From a virus, in the IMG/VR virus record IMGVR_UViG_3300023179_000035, positions 52,395 through 116,394 of that record: a DNA stretch of 64,000 nucleotides; one strand, 5' to 3'. A program made the translations under genes and the position numbers. Of this stretch, positions 26,590 to 35,235 are shown in pieces; position 1 is the first letter of the stretch, and the number at the start of each line of letters is the position of its first letter. The notes beneath the pieces are model-generated. The model searched no databases and was not told the origin of the DNA. It saw only the letters and a program-made list of their open reading frames with translations.

Positions 26590-27447
26590 ATGGCAAACTA
26601 CACCAAAGAAGAAGCAGCATCGGCATCGTTAGATTACTTTGGCGGGGACGAGCTGGCAGCCTCAGTCTTCGTCTCCAAGTACGCGCTCAGGGACGGCTCA
26701 GGCGAACTCCTAGAGAAGACGCCCGCAGACATGCACCGGCGGCTCGCCAAGGAGTTCGCCCGCATCGAGGCGAAGTACCCGAACCCCCTGGGCGAGGAGG
26801 AGATCTTCGACTACCTCTCCAAGTGGGAGATCGTCCCGCAGGGGTCTCCGATGTCTGCGATGGGCAACGACTACAAGCTACAGTCACTGTCCAACTGCTT
26901 TGTCGTCGCATCGCCCCAGGACTCCTACGGTGGCATCCTCTTCACCGACCAGGAGCAGGCCCAGATCATGAAACGTCGTGGCGGAGTCGGCTTCGACATC
27001 TCCACCATCCGCCCCAAGGGAATGCACACGGCCAATGCAGCCGGCACCACCGACGGCATCGGAGTCTTCATGGAGAGGTTCTCCAACACCTGTCGTGAGG
27101 TGGCGCAGGGCGGTCGACGCGGAGCTCTGATGTTGACTATCCATTGCTTTGAAGGATCTACATTGATTCTAACAGAATCAGGGTGGATGAAGATCGAAGA
27201 TATTGTCAATAATCAGTATAGCGGAAGGGTTTGGACGCACGAGGGCTGGAAAGAAATAGAGGCATATCAGAAGTTTGAAGACAGCGATCTGTACGAAGTT
27301 GAAACCGAAAATGGGAAAACGATTAAAGTGACAGCTGATCACAAATTTGTCGTCAGGAACGTCGACACTGGAGAAGAGTATCTCAAAGAGATCAAGTTTG
27401 TCGACGTAGAAAAAGAAGAACTAGTTTTTTACGATGTCAGTTTCTAA
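26590..27447 (+). CDS. nrdJ: Class II ribonucleotide reductase, N-extein plus split-intein N half
   Basis: Residues 1-185 are the N-terminal part of an adenosylcobalamin-dependent reductase: QSLSNCFVV (first catalytic Cys region), RRGGVGFDIS and GGRRGALMLTIH. At Cys186 a 100-residue N-intein begins (CFEGSTLILTESGWMKIEDI, block-B VTADHKFVV) and runs to the stop. Class II assignment rests on the C-terminal pieces. The mature enzyme from 26590-27144, 28547-28873 and 30320-31948 would be 837 residues. Function: reduces ribonucleotides to deoxyribonucleotides without oxygen. Confidence 0.85.
   Translation: MANYTKEEAASASLDYFGGDELAASVFVSKYALRDGSGELLEKTPADMHRRLAKEFARIEAKYPNPLGEEEIFDYLSKWEIVPQGSPMSAMGNDYKLQSLSNCFVVASPQDSYGGILFTDQEQAQIMKRRGGVGFDISTIRPKGMHTANAAGTTDGIGVFMERFSNTCREVAQGGRRGALMLTIHCFEGSTLILTESGWMKIEDIVNNQYSGRVWTHEGWKEIEAYQKFEDSDLYEVETENGKTIKVTADHKFVVRNVDTGEEYLKEIKFVDVEKEELVFYDVSF
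27145..27444 (+). mobile_element. Split intein N fragment (NrdJ, site 1)
   Basis: 100 codons, Cys1, block A CFEGSTLIL and block B TADH. The composition is AT-rich against a GC-rich extein. Inserted between LTIH and CSHPEIETF. Confidence 0.85.
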
Positions 27448-27468
27448 CCGCAACAATGCGTATATTGC

Positions 27469-28425
27469 ATGTCGATCATCTTGAAAAAAACATTTGAAAC
27501 ATTTGACAGAATTTATTTTGAACTGCCACAAGAAGTTGAATACTTCGGAAAAAAATGCTCCAAATTTTCGATGAATTCACCCGCAAATTTGATTAGAGCA
27601 CTAAGGGCAAATGGAAATCTTCTGTGTGACATTCTCGTGGGAAAAGAAGTGTATCGGGCAGATTGGCGATCGGCTAAAATAGAAAGGAAGAAAATTGTTG
27701 TCAACAAATTTGAAACGCGCGAATCGCGAGAAGCGGCAATTCAGCTTTTTAAATTGGAAAAAAAGGCAACAATGTCTTTTAGAGATTGCGCAATTTGCGG
27801 CGCTCGATGCAAAAAATCAAAAAAGATGATTGGCTGCTGTAGCGACGCATGCTTTCAAAAAAAATTAGCCTTGAGGAATGAGTCTGTTTCAAAAACACAC
27901 TGGTGCAAGTCTTCAAAATTTGAAGAGATCACTTTGAAGAGAGTCGCACGCAGAAAGAGAAATGATGAAACGCTAAGCAGGAAATATGCTGCATGGAACT
28001 CTGGGAAGACGGGCATCTATTCACTAGAAACGATCGAAAAAATCAAGGCTGCGACTAGATCGCAATTTCATAGAGAGATTTTCAAAAAAACATCAATAGA
28101 AAAACGCGTTGATGAGCTACTCAAAGAAGCTGGAATCAAATACAAGTATTCTTTCATACTGTGCGGTCGTCAATTTGATTTTGTCGTAAACGATAAATTT
28201 CTGATAGAGTTGCATGGGGATTTTTGGCATGGCAATCCAAAAATTTACGGTCCTGGCCTAAAAGATCTTAGAGATCACCAGATAATGAAGAGGCTTGACG
28301 ACAAAATTAAACAAAGAATTGCCTGCGAACAAGGCTACGTTTATGTTGAATTATGGGAGTACGACATAAACAACAACTGGGACACGGTCAAATCAAGAAT
28401 TTTGGAGATGATAAATGGAAATTAA
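27469..28425 (+). CDS. Vsr-like homing endonuclease between nrdJ halves
   Basis: A 318-residue, AT-rich gene. Residues ~100-125 hold a Cys cluster (CAICGARCKKSKKMIGCCSD), a likely zinc-binding specificity module. The C-terminal nuclease has SIEKRVDELLKEAG, RQFDFVVNDKFLIELHGDFW (Asp, Glu, His positions of the EDxHD Vsr-like family) and a late YVELWEYD strand. It sits exactly between N- and C-intein coding parts; its stop overlaps the C-intein ATG by 11 bases. Presumed to home the split-intein cassette into intein-free nrdJ. No clear ribosome site. Confidence 0.8.
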   Translation: MSIILKKTFETFDRIYFELPQEVEYFGKKCSKFSMNSPANLIRALRANGNLLCDILVGKEVYRADWRSAKIERKKIVVNKFETRESREAAIQLFKLEKKATMSFRDCAICGARCKKSKKMIGCCSDACFQKKLALRNESVSKTHWCKSSKFEEITLKRVARRKRNDETLSRKYAAWNSGKTGIYSLETIEKIKAATRSQFHREIFKKTSIEKRVDELLKEAGIKYKYSFILCGRQFDFVVNDKFLIELHGDFWHGNPKIYGPGLKDLRDHQIMKRLDDKIKQRIACEQGYVYVELWEYDINNNWDTVKSRILEMINGN

Positions 28426-28546
28426 GAGCGCGACAAAAAGCACTTCGAAGATCAAGCGTGTTAGTCCCGCGGGCAGATCAACCAGCTATGACTTTACTGT
28501 AAAAGACACGCATAGAATTCTTGCCAATGGGTTCTACACGTCGAAC
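28415..28546 (+). mobile_element. Split intein C fragment (NrdJ, site 1)
   Basis: 44 codons; block F SYDFTVKDTHRILANGF, terminal Asn preceded by Ser rather than His, then Cys+1. Confidence 0.85.
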
Positions 28547-31500
28547 TGTTCCCACCCCGAGATCGAGACATTCATCAGCATCAAGCGTGACCTCAAGAAG
28601 GTGACCGGGGCCAACATCTCCATCCGCCTCACCGACGCCTTCATGCAGGCCGTCAAGGACGACTCAGAGTACACTCTCCGCTGGCCGGTGGAGTGCACGC
28701 CAGAGACAGCCAAGATCACCAAGGTGGTGAAGGCCAAGGAGGTCTGGGACCAGATCATCGATGCCGCATGGACTTCCGCGGAGCCTGGTCTTCTCTTCTG
28801 GGACACAGTTAAGAAGAACACTCCGACTGAGGCTTATGCCGATAAGGGATACAGCTCAGTCTCCACCAATCCGTGTCTTGCATATGACACACAAATTGCT
28901 GTTGCTGATGGGCGCGGCTACGTTTCTATCGGCGATCTAGCTGCTGCTGGTATGGATGTACCAGTCTACGCTCATGACAATGACACGGGCAGGATCGTTG
29001 TAAAGACTATGAGAAACCCGCGCCTTACTGGCGAGAGCATGCCTGTCTATAGAGTTACGATTGAAGGTGGTCACACGTTCAGGGCGACCAGCAACCACAC
29101 GATGATACTCCGCGATGGAACGCGGAAGACTGTGCAGGACCTGCAGCCGGGAGATCAACTATGGGTCGCCCAAAAGGCTCACGCCAAATTTAATGAAGTT
29201 CTGCCTGGCCTCCAAGCGACACAATCGCAGGATTATATCTGGGTCAAAGATTGCAACTCTAAGTCGTGGAAGGCTGAACACAGAATTCTTTGGGAAGCAC
29301 ACCATGACCGAAAGTTGGGTCTGCATGAGGTTATCCACCATGTAGATTTCAACGCGTCCAACAACGCAGTTGACAACCTGCTCTTGATGAGCAAAGAAGA
29401 TCATGACGCCTACCATGCATCTTTAATCAAGGGCAAGAACAATCCGATCTTCAAGATCAAGTCAGATCCTGCAAGATTTGCTGAGTACTCGGCAAAGATG
29501 TCTCAGTCTACTGGCGGGCTGAACAACCCAAGAGCTTACGACATTAGCAACGAAGAGCTGATGAAACACATTGAAGCTCTTGTCACATCTCTTGGGCGTC
29601 GCCCAAGCGGCGGCGACTGGGAGAGCTATGCTGCGCAAAACTCATTGCCTAAGTTTTTGAACTCATTTAGGCTAGGTGGCAAGAAGTTCTCACAGGTCGC
29701 TTCCGAGCTTTCTGATAAGCTTGGTATTGCGAATGACCTAACGTCAGCTGACCCGCGAATGGCGGCTAGAGCCCTTGAGGCGCAAGAGTCTGGATACTCA
29801 TGGCGTATCTTGAACAACGAACTAGAAGTCGAGAAGAAGTGTGAGTGGTGCGAGGCTAACTTCTGGAGTGCATACGATAGGAGAGAGATTTCTTTCTGCG
29901 GTCACTCTTGCTCAAATTATTACGCAAACCGTAAGGCTGGCAAGAATGCTGCTCGTGCCGCTTCTCTTCAAAAGATGCACGAAGAGAGGGGCACGAAGAA
30001 CAGAGTCGAACAGCTAAATGTCTACACCAAGCTGCGGTTTGAGCTTGGCAGAGACCCTCTGCTCGATGAGTGGGCAGACGCCTGCAAGTCGAACGAACTA
30101 CCCGTAAGGCTGGGGACGAAGAACGGCTTTGCTTCTTGGAAGCAGCTGAAATCTGAGGCTTCGCTTCACAACCACCGTGTTGTGTCTGTCGAATTTGCTG
30201 GACACGAAGACGTGTACAACGGGACAGTGGATGACGTTCACACGCTACTGTTCAAAGTTGGACAAGAAAGTGTCAAAGGCTTACGCAACCCTATCGACGT
30301 AATAATCGCAAGTGAACAATGCGGAGAGATCGTCCTGTCTCCATACGACTCCTGCAGGCTCCTCCTCCTCAATCTCAGTAAGTTTGTCAATGACCCCTTC
30401 ACACCCTCTGCTAAGTTCGACCACGAGCGTTTCAGCAAGGCAGTGGTAGTAGCACAGCGCCTCATGGACGACCTCGTCGACCTGGAGCTAGAGGCCGTCG
30501 ACAAGATCGTCGCCAAGGTGAAGGATGATCCAGAGACGGAAGAGGTGAAGCGGTCTGAGGTCGGCCTGTGGACCAAGATCCGTGAGGCCGCGACCAACGG
30601 CCGCAGGACGGGGCTCGGAGTCACCGCTCTCGGCGATGCCCTGGCCTTCCTCAACGTCCGCTATGGCTCCCAGGAGTCGGTCGACAAGACAGAGGAGATC
30701 TACAAGGCTCTGGAGACGGGAGCCTACACCTCCACCATCACCATGGCGTCAGAGCGCGGGTCGTTCCCAGCCTTCTCACACGCAGCGGAGGCTTCTCATC
30801 CCTTCGTCCAGAAGGTGGTGGCAGCACTACCCCAGGACGTCCAGGACCTCTACAAGAAGGTCGGCCGTCGCAACATCGCACTCACCACGACAGCTCCTGC
30901 AGGATCAGTGTCCTGCCTCACTCAGACGACCAGCGGCATTGAGCCTGCCTTCCTCGTCTCCTATACCCGTCGCAAGAAGCTCACCTCCACCGACGTCACC
31001 TCACGGGTCGACTTCGTGGATCAGCTCGGCGACAAGTGGCAGGAGTACAAGGTCTACCACCACGGCTACAAGAAGTGGATGGAGGTCACAGGCAAGGGCG
31101 ACGTGGTGGAGGAGTCTCCTTACTGGAAGGCGACGTCCAACGACGTGGACTGGCCCATGTCTGTCAAGCTCCAGGCTGCAGCCCAGAAGTGGGTGTGTCA
31201 CTCCCTGTCCAAGACCTGCAACCTTCCAGCCGACACGACTCGTGAGACTGTCGCAGACGTCTACATGTCGGCGTGGGAGAGCGGCTGCAAGGGATTCACA
31301 GTATACCGAGACGGCTGCCGCAGCGGCGTCCTGGTGGCCGAGGAGCCGAAGGCTGAGAAGAACGTTGACGTCGGGCAGCCCACGTCCATCCTAGAAAATC
31401 ACGCGCCCAAGAGGCCCAAGGAACTGCCGTGCGACATACACAGAATAAACGTGAAGGGCTCTGGAGGCCCGGAGAGCTATCTCGTCTTGGTAGGCAAGCT

Positions 31501-31951
31501 CGATGGGATGCCATACGAGGTCTTCTGTGGGCTGTCGTCCCACGTCGAGGTACCCAAGAAGGTGAAGAGCGGCGTCCTCATCAAGAACGGCAAGAAGGAC
31601 GGCCTGGCGACCTACAACCTCCAGATACCGCTAGGCGACGACGACTGCCTCCTCTTTAAGGACGTCGTCAACCTCTTCGACAACCCCAACTACGGCTCGT
31701 TCACCAGGACAATATCGCTGGCCCTCCGCCACGGCGTCCCCGTTTCGTACGTCTGTGAACAGCTCCAAAAGGACAAGCACAGCGACATGCAGAGCTTCTC
31801 AAGGGTCTTGTCTCGAGTCCTAAAGGGGTACATCCCAGACGGCACCAAGTCAGCTTCAGACAAGAAGTGCGGCAGCTGCGGCCTCGAGGGGCTCGTCTAC
31901 AAGGAAGGGTGCGTCTCTTGCATCAACTGCGGCGCCAGCCGCTGCGCGTAA
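28415..31951 (+). CDS. nrdJ: Split-intein C half, NrdJ C-extein and internal HNH intein
   Basis: A 1178-residue ORF: C-intein (residues 1-44, ends FYTSN); NrdJ segment CSHPEIETFISIKRD...; a complete intein from Cys154 (28874) to Gln635 (30319); then CGEIVLSPYDSCRL to the end. NrdJ marks: NP|CGE active-site segment, TTAPAGSVSCLTQTTSGIEP, CKGFTVYRDGCRSG, and a C-terminal zinc ribbon CGSCGLEGLVYKEGCVSC of class II type. The ATG overlaps the endonuclease stop. Both inteins must splice for an active enzyme, giving several control points on dNTP supply. Confidence 0.88.
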   Translation: MEIKSATKSTSKIKRVSPAGRSTSYDFTVKDTHRILANGFYTSNCSHPEIETFISIKRDLKKVTGANISIRLTDAFMQAVKDDSEYTLRWPVECTPETAKITKVVKAKEVWDQIIDAAWTSAEPGLLFWDTVKKNTPTEAYADKGYSSVSTNPCLAYDTQIAVADGRGYVSIGDLAAAGMDVPVYAHDNDTGRIVVKTMRNPRLTGESMPVYRVTIEGGHTFRATSNHTMILRDGTRKTVQDLQPGDQLWVAQKAHAKFNEVLPGLQATQSQDYIWVKDCNSKSWKAEHRILWEAHHDRKLGLHEVIHHVDFNASNNAVDNLLLMSKEDHDAYHASLIKGKNNPIFKIKSDPARFAEYSAKMSQSTGGLNNPRAYDISNEELMKHIEALVTSLGRRPSGGDWESYAAQNSLPKFLNSFRLGGKKFSQVASELSDKLGIANDLTSADPRMAARALEAQESGYSWRILNNELEVEKKCEWCEANFWSAYDRREISFCGHSCSNYYANRKAGKNAARAASLQKMHEERGTKNRVEQLNVYTKLRFELGRDPLLDEWADACKSNELPVRLGTKNGFASWKQLKSEASLHNHRVVSVEFAGHEDVYNGTVDDVHTLLFKVGQESVKGLRNPIDVIIASEQCGEIVLSPYDSCRLLLLNLSKFVNDPFTPSAKFDHERFSKAVVVAQRLMDDLVDLELEAVDKIVAKVKDDPETEEVKRSEVGLWTKIREAATNGRRTGLGVTALGDALAFLNVRYGSQESVDKTEEIYKALETGAYTSTITMASERGSFPAFSHAAEASHPFVQKVVAALPQDVQDLYKKVGRRNIALTTTAPAGSVSCLTQTTSGIEPAFLVSYTRRKKLTSTDVTSRVDFVDQLGDKWQEYKVYHHGYKKWMEVTGKGDVVEESPYWKATSNDVDWPMSVKLQAAAQKWVCHSLSKTCNLPADTTRETVADVYMSAWESGCKGFTVYRDGCRSGVLVAEEPKAEKNVDVGQPTSILENHAPKRPKELPCDIHRINVKGSGGPESYLVLVGKLDGMPYEVFCGLSSHVEVPKKVKSGVLIKNGKKDGLATYNLQIPLGDDDCLLFKDVVNLFDNPNYGSFTRTISLALRHGVPVSYVCEQLQKDKHSDMQSFSRVLSRVLKGYIPDGTKSASDKKCGSCGLEGLVYKEGCVSCINCGASRCA
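28874..30319 (+). mobile_element. Complete HNH-containing intein (NrdJ, site 2)
   Basis: 482 codons, Cys1 (CLAYDTQIAVADGRGYVSIG), block B ATSNHTMIL, an HNH nuclease (VIHHVDFNASNNAVDNLL, then SKEDHDAYH), a CEWC...CGHSC zinc knuckle, two similar helical modules (SLGRRPSGGDWESYA and ELGRDPLLDEWADAC) and block F VYNGTVDDVHTLLF. It appears to end Glu-Gln before Cys+1 rather than His-Asn, a rare splice-junction chemistry. Inserted in the NP|CGE active-site motif. Confidence 0.82.
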
Positions 31952-31955
31952 CGTC

Positions 31956-31963
31956 ATAGTTAA
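31956..31963 (+). promoter_or_regulatory. ATAGTTAA box
   Basis: A perfect octamer, immediately before GTG 31964 and 6 bases before ATG 31970, intergenic after nrdJ. Confidence 0.5.
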
Positions 31964-32266
31964 GTGTCAATGAAGAAGACAAAGAGAGTCGTGCTTGGCG
32001 TTGACCTCGACGCACTGTCACCACCGCCCCAGCAGGCCCTATCAGAAGGCCTGCTGGGGACGGAGTCAGACGCTAAGATAACGCAGGCTGTGGAAGCTTT
32101 AGTCGGCATACTGGAGCAGGCTATCCAAAATCACATACGGCAGGACATGTCGAAGGACCCTGTCCAGAGGAGCGAGGCGATGGTAGAAGCCAGCGGGCGC
32201 ATCAATGCCATAAGGAAGTCTGTGACGCAGGCGGTGGTAGACTGCCTGACAGCTTCTCACTTGTGA
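31964..32266 (+). CDS. Small helical protein, function unknown
   Basis: A 100-residue protein (98 if ATG 31970 is used). N-terminus KKTKRVVLGVDLDAL, then a long helical region with SEGLLGTESDAKITQAVEAL. No cysteine cluster or membrane segment. Lies between nrdJ and thyX and may have a nucleotide-related role, but no family was recognised. Confidence 0.5.
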   Translation: MSMKKTKRVVLGVDLDALSPPPQQALSEGLLGTESDAKITQAVEALVGILEQAIQNHIRQDMSKDPVQRSEAMVEASGRINAIRKSVTQAVVDCLTASHL

Positions 32267-32318
32267 CACGGTAGAATGAACTGTCACCTAGCTAGTTTGT
32301 AACTTATTACACACAGGC

Positions 32319-33092
32319 ATGCGACAGTTCAGCCCAAGCGTATTCTTCAAGTCAGTGGACGTCCTAGACAAGGGCTCGGTAGAGCTCTTTGACGCCATGC
32401 TGATGGACCCACGGCTCAAGGTCGTCAATTCAGCCCGCGTCTCCTTCAGCAAGACGTCAGATGAATTCTCCGACAAGGACGCCAAGCTCGTCAAGTACCT
32501 CTACGAGCACGGCCACTTCTCGACCTACCGCCACTCCTACTTCTCTTTTAGGATCAAGGCACCTCTCTTCGTCTTCCGCCAGTGGTGGAAGTACCAGGTC
32601 GGATCGAACTGGGAGGAGGGAGATGAGCTTGGATCTCCTGTCATCGTTCCTGATACGAGCTGGAACGAGCAGAGCGGCAGGTATGCAGAGTTCAAGCCGG
32701 AATTTTACATCCCGTCGAAGATCCGCAAGCAGTCAGCCAGCAACAAGCAGGGGTCATCTGGCGAGAGCGTCGATAGCATCAGCGTTTTGTCAGACATTCA
32801 TGTCGGCCAGAAGACAAGCGTCCCGGCCCGGGATTATTTCCTAGAGGCCTGCCAGAAGTCTTTTGAGCACTACACCACCATGGTCGAAGCCGGCGTCGCC
32901 AAAGAGGTAGCCCGCCTCGTTCTCCCCCAGAACATCTACTCTGAGTGCATCTGGACGTGCTCTCTCCAGACCCTCATCCACTTCTTCAACCAGCGTCTAA
33001 AGCCGGACGCGCAGCTCGAGATCAGAGAGTACGCTGAAGCTGTCTTCAGCCTTGTAGAACCCCTGACCCAGGGGCTAATTTCCAAGCCATGA
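32319..33092 (+). CDS. thyX: Flavin-dependent thymidylate synthase ThyX (divergent)
   Basis: A 257-residue protein. ThyX pattern: NSARVSF, YLYEHGHFSTYRH, FRQWWKYQVGS, WNEQSGRYAEF, then EVARLVLPQNIYSECIWTCS and NQRL..DAQ.EIREYAE. The classic RHRxxS signature reads KYQVGS here and the loop before NEQSGRY carries about 15 extra residues. Methylates dUMP with methylene-tetrahydrofolate and NADPH via FAD. Its stop overlaps the kinase start, so the two form a dTMP/dTDP unit. A second ThyX-like gene lies at 42416. Confidence 0.88.
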   Translation: MRQFSPSVFFKSVDVLDKGSVELFDAMLMDPRLKVVNSARVSFSKTSDEFSDKDAKLVKYLYEHGHFSTYRHSYFSFRIKAPLFVFRQWWKYQVGSNWEEGDELGSPVIVPDTSWNEQSGRYAEFKPEFYIPSKIRKQSASNKQGSSGESVDSISVLSDIHVGQKTSVPARDYFLEACQKSFEHYTTMVEAGVAKEVARLVLPQNIYSECIWTCSLQTLIHFFNQRLKPDAQLEIREYAEAVFSLVEPLTQGLISKP

Positions 33093-33670
33093 GCGCCAAG
33101 TTAATCGTGATCGAGGGACCAGATTCGTGCGGTAAGAACACTCAGTCAAGGCTCTTGGCTGAGCACTACAGGCTACAGGGAAAGAAATCTCTCTGCATCC
33201 AAGTTCCCATCATGGATGGCATCACTTACACCATGATCTACGCTTCCCTAAAGTCCGGGATCGCTGGGAAGTACCCCAACTTCTTCCAAGCGCTAAACGC
33301 TCTCAACAGGTTCTTGTTCCAGTGGGCTGTCCTCCCGATCCTATCTCTGGTCTACGACTACATCATCTTCGATAGGTGGTCTCTCTCGATGGTGGTCTAC
33401 GGAGACGCGTCGGGAGCAGATCCTAATCTAACAAGAAGGTTGCACCGGATGGTGAAGCAGCCTGATTTCACAGTCATCATCAACGGCCCCTCCCACGCCC
33501 GTCGCAGCAGAGATTCTTACGAGAGAGATTCAAACCTCCAGCGTCTCGTCCGCGTTGGGTACGCCGATTGGTACGATAAGAATCCCAAGAATACAGCCCT
33601 TGTCCTCTCCAACGGTGGCACCGCAATTCAAATTCATGACCAGATACTAACAGCCCTTAAGGGTGTATAA
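33089..33670 (+). CDS. Thymidylate kinase-like dNMP kinase
   Basis: A 193-residue protein with P-loop IEGPDSCGKNTQS (residues 8-20), the TMP-kinase style IIFDRWSLSMVVYG segment and a lid-like basic region RRSRDSYERD. Phosphorylates dTMP to dTDP. Overlaps thyX by 4 bases and was probably translated with it. A second, more divergent kinase is at 43345. Confidence 0.85.
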   Translation: MSAKLIVIEGPDSCGKNTQSRLLAEHYRLQGKKSLCIQVPIMDGITYTMIYASLKSGIAGKYPNFFQALNALNRFLFQWAVLPILSLVYDYIIFDRWSLSMVVYGDASGADPNLTRRLHRMVKQPDFTVIINGPSHARRSRDSYERDSNLQRLVRVGYADWYDKNPKNTALVLSNGGTAIQIHDQILTALKGV

Positions 33671-33689
33671 CTTACAAAGGAGAAAACAC

Positions 33690-33932
33690 ATGACACTAAA
33701 GCTTGCAGACAGCGTTCTTCATCGTTTTGTTCAGATCATCCAGGAGGCCATGCTGACCGGGACTGATTGCGCCGATCACATGAGAATGGTGCGCCTCGTA
33801 GCGGATTCATCTGACCCGCACACTCTTGTCCTATCGGATGAGTACAAGGCTCAGGTGGAGCAGATTCACAAGAAATATTTGGCTGAAATTGAGGCTAGGA
33901 CGTCGCAGGGGTCTAAGTCAATTGAAAATTGA
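33690..33932 (+). CDS. Small helical protein, function unknown
   Basis: An 80-residue protein with a good AAAGGAG site before ATG 33690 (an upstream in-frame start at 33663 would ignore it). N-terminal helix LADSVLHRFVQIIQEAMLTG and charged C-terminal helix. No family recognised. Confidence 0.6.
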   Translation: MTLKLADSVLHRFVQIIQEAMLTGTDCADHMRMVRLVADSSDPHTLVLSDEYKAQVEQIHKKYLAEIEARTSQGSKSIEN

Positions 33933-34005
33933 GCTTGAGTTTTTCTTTATCGTAGGCGTCCTAATAGGGCTGTGGATTGTCTTTCACAAGGAAGGTTCTG
34001 AGTAA
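33922..34005 (+). CDS. 27-residue single-span membrane peptide
   Basis: TTG start, MKIELEFFFIVGVLIGLWIV, then FHKEGSE and stop. One clear hydrophobic helix with a charged tail. It overlaps the preceding gene by 11 bases, which is common for coupled phage genes. AGGGG lies 10-11 bases upstream. Could be a small membrane effector; chance cannot be excluded. Bases 34006-34100 show nothing else. Confidence 0.35.
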   Translation: MKIELEFFFIVGVLIGLWIVFHKEGSE

Positions 34006-34100
34006 GAGAAAAATTTTAGGCAGCCCCTTCCCTTCCTTGAGATGGTGATTACTACATCCGAGCGGTTGAAAATGACAGCCGCAGAGGAGAAGACAAGACG

Positions 34101-34469
34101 ATGCTCTCAAGGTACAAGAATGATATCGTGTCACCATACTACAGCCTGTTTGATTATGACCTATTCGGACTATACCCTGCCGATATTCTGCCAACGGCCT
34201 ACAGGGCCAAGAAGGTAGACAGGGGCTTAGAGATATCTCTTGACGTTCCAGGAGTCAAGCCTGAGGACCTTAACGTCACCCTTGAGGGTAGGACTCTCAA
34301 GGTGAAAGGACAGTCACGTGGAAGGCAGCTGTCGTACTCATACATCATCCCTAGGGACTATGACGCAAGCGCTGTCGATGCGCAGCTGGAAAATGGCGTC
34401 TTGACTCTTGTCTTTGACAGGGCTGCAGAACTAGAACCAAAGAAGGTAGAAGTCAGGACTGTGTCCTAA
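34101..34469 (+). CDS. Small heat-shock protein Hsp20
   Basis: A 122-residue protein with an alpha-crystallin domain: GLEISLDVPGVKPEDLNVTL, LKVKGQSRGR, YIIPRDYDASAVDAQLENGV and LTLVFDRA. Phage Hsp20 proteins are well known in T4-like marine phages and hold unfolded proteins during infection. The GVLTL motif is conserved. It is followed by a strong hairpin. Confidence 0.9.
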   Translation: MLSRYKNDIVSPYYSLFDYDLFGLYPADILPTAYRAKKVDRGLEISLDVPGVKPEDLNVTLEGRTLKVKGQSRGRQLSYSYIIPRDYDASAVDAQLENGVLTLVFDRAAELEPKKVEVRTVS

Positions 34470-34489
34470 CATCCGCCACACTTGTGGTT

Positions 34490-34522
34490 GCGACAGGGGA
34501 GGCAATTTGCCTCCCCTGTCGC
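34490..34522 (+). terminator. Hairpin terminator after hsp20
   Basis: A 15-base perfect stem (34490-34504 with 34508-34522), 3-base loop, followed by ATATTTA rather than a long T run. Probably a terminator or an mRNA-stabilising end. Confidence 0.65.
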
Positions 34523-34535
34523 ATATTTACGACTT

Positions 34536-35177
34536 GTGGAATCTCTAGAAGAGAAGAAGCGTAGAAAAAAAATTAATCCTGTCTACCTAAAGGGCGTAGG
34601 CGGAAAGGCTCGTACTGAGCGTCGAAGAGAGATCGAGCGCCGCTCTAAAGAGCCGCACGAGGATCCGCACTCCTATAGGCCCTTTAAGACAGACAGGAAC
34701 ACAAGAACTGGCAAGACTCGGAAGACGAAGCCCTCAAAGTGGAACGAAAAAGTCAGGCAAATGTTTGGAGAAGCCATGAGTGACGTAGATTTTACAGTTG
34801 AAGAGCTGATGGAAGCAGAGCTCGACCTCCTGGAAGCGGAGCTCATTGAAGAGGATACCGACGCTCTAGAGGGGGCTGAGCTGCTGGAGTCGTACCTTGT
34901 CGAGTACCTTCTCTTGGAGAAGAAGAAGGGCAAGTCCAACGTCACCCAAGCTCTCAAGAACAAGGCTAAGAAGGCTAACGCACCGATGGGAGCACTTAGA
35001 GCGATCTACAACAAGGGCTTGGCCGCCTGGAGGACAGGACACCGTCCAGGAGCATCACAAGCAGCGTGGGGAATGGCACGTGTCAATTCAGTCCTAGCAG
35101 GCGGCCCTGCTCGTAAAGTTGACGCCGCTCAGTGGAAGAGCATTCAAAAACACCGCGCTAAGAAGCGCAAGAAGTGA
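34536..35177 (+). CDS. Basic/acidic structural-type protein with conserved phage C-terminal domain
   Basis: A 213-residue protein, if GTG 34536 is used; the longer frame would start inside the terminator hairpin. A very basic N-terminal half, an acidic middle (VEELMEAELDLLEAELIEED), and a C-terminal domain with ALKNKAKKANAPMGALRAIY, AWRTGHRPGASQAAWGMARV and an Arg/Lys tail. The last domain occurs in many phage proteins of unknown function (I recall DUF5824, not verified). Charge layout suggests DNA or capsid interaction. Confidence 0.55.
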   Translation: MESLEEKKRRKKINPVYLKGVGGKARTERRREIERRSKEPHEDPHSYRPFKTDRNTRTGKTRKTKPSKWNEKVRQMFGEAMSDVDFTVEELMEAELDLLEAELIEEDTDALEGAELLESYLVEYLLLEKKKGKSNVTQALKNKAKKANAPMGALRAIYNKGLAAWRTGHRPGASQAAWGMARVNSVLAGGPARKVDAAQWKSIQKHRAKKRKK

Positions 35178-35235
35178 CAGAGATGGTAGGACTCATCAAG
35201 CTCCTGGTCAAGGAGATGTTGTTGGTTCTACTTGC

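Noticed and set aside
30582-31394. 270-codon plus-strand ORF in nrdJ
   Set aside because: Arg/Ser/Pro-rich out-of-frame translation of the conserved reductase; a shadow.
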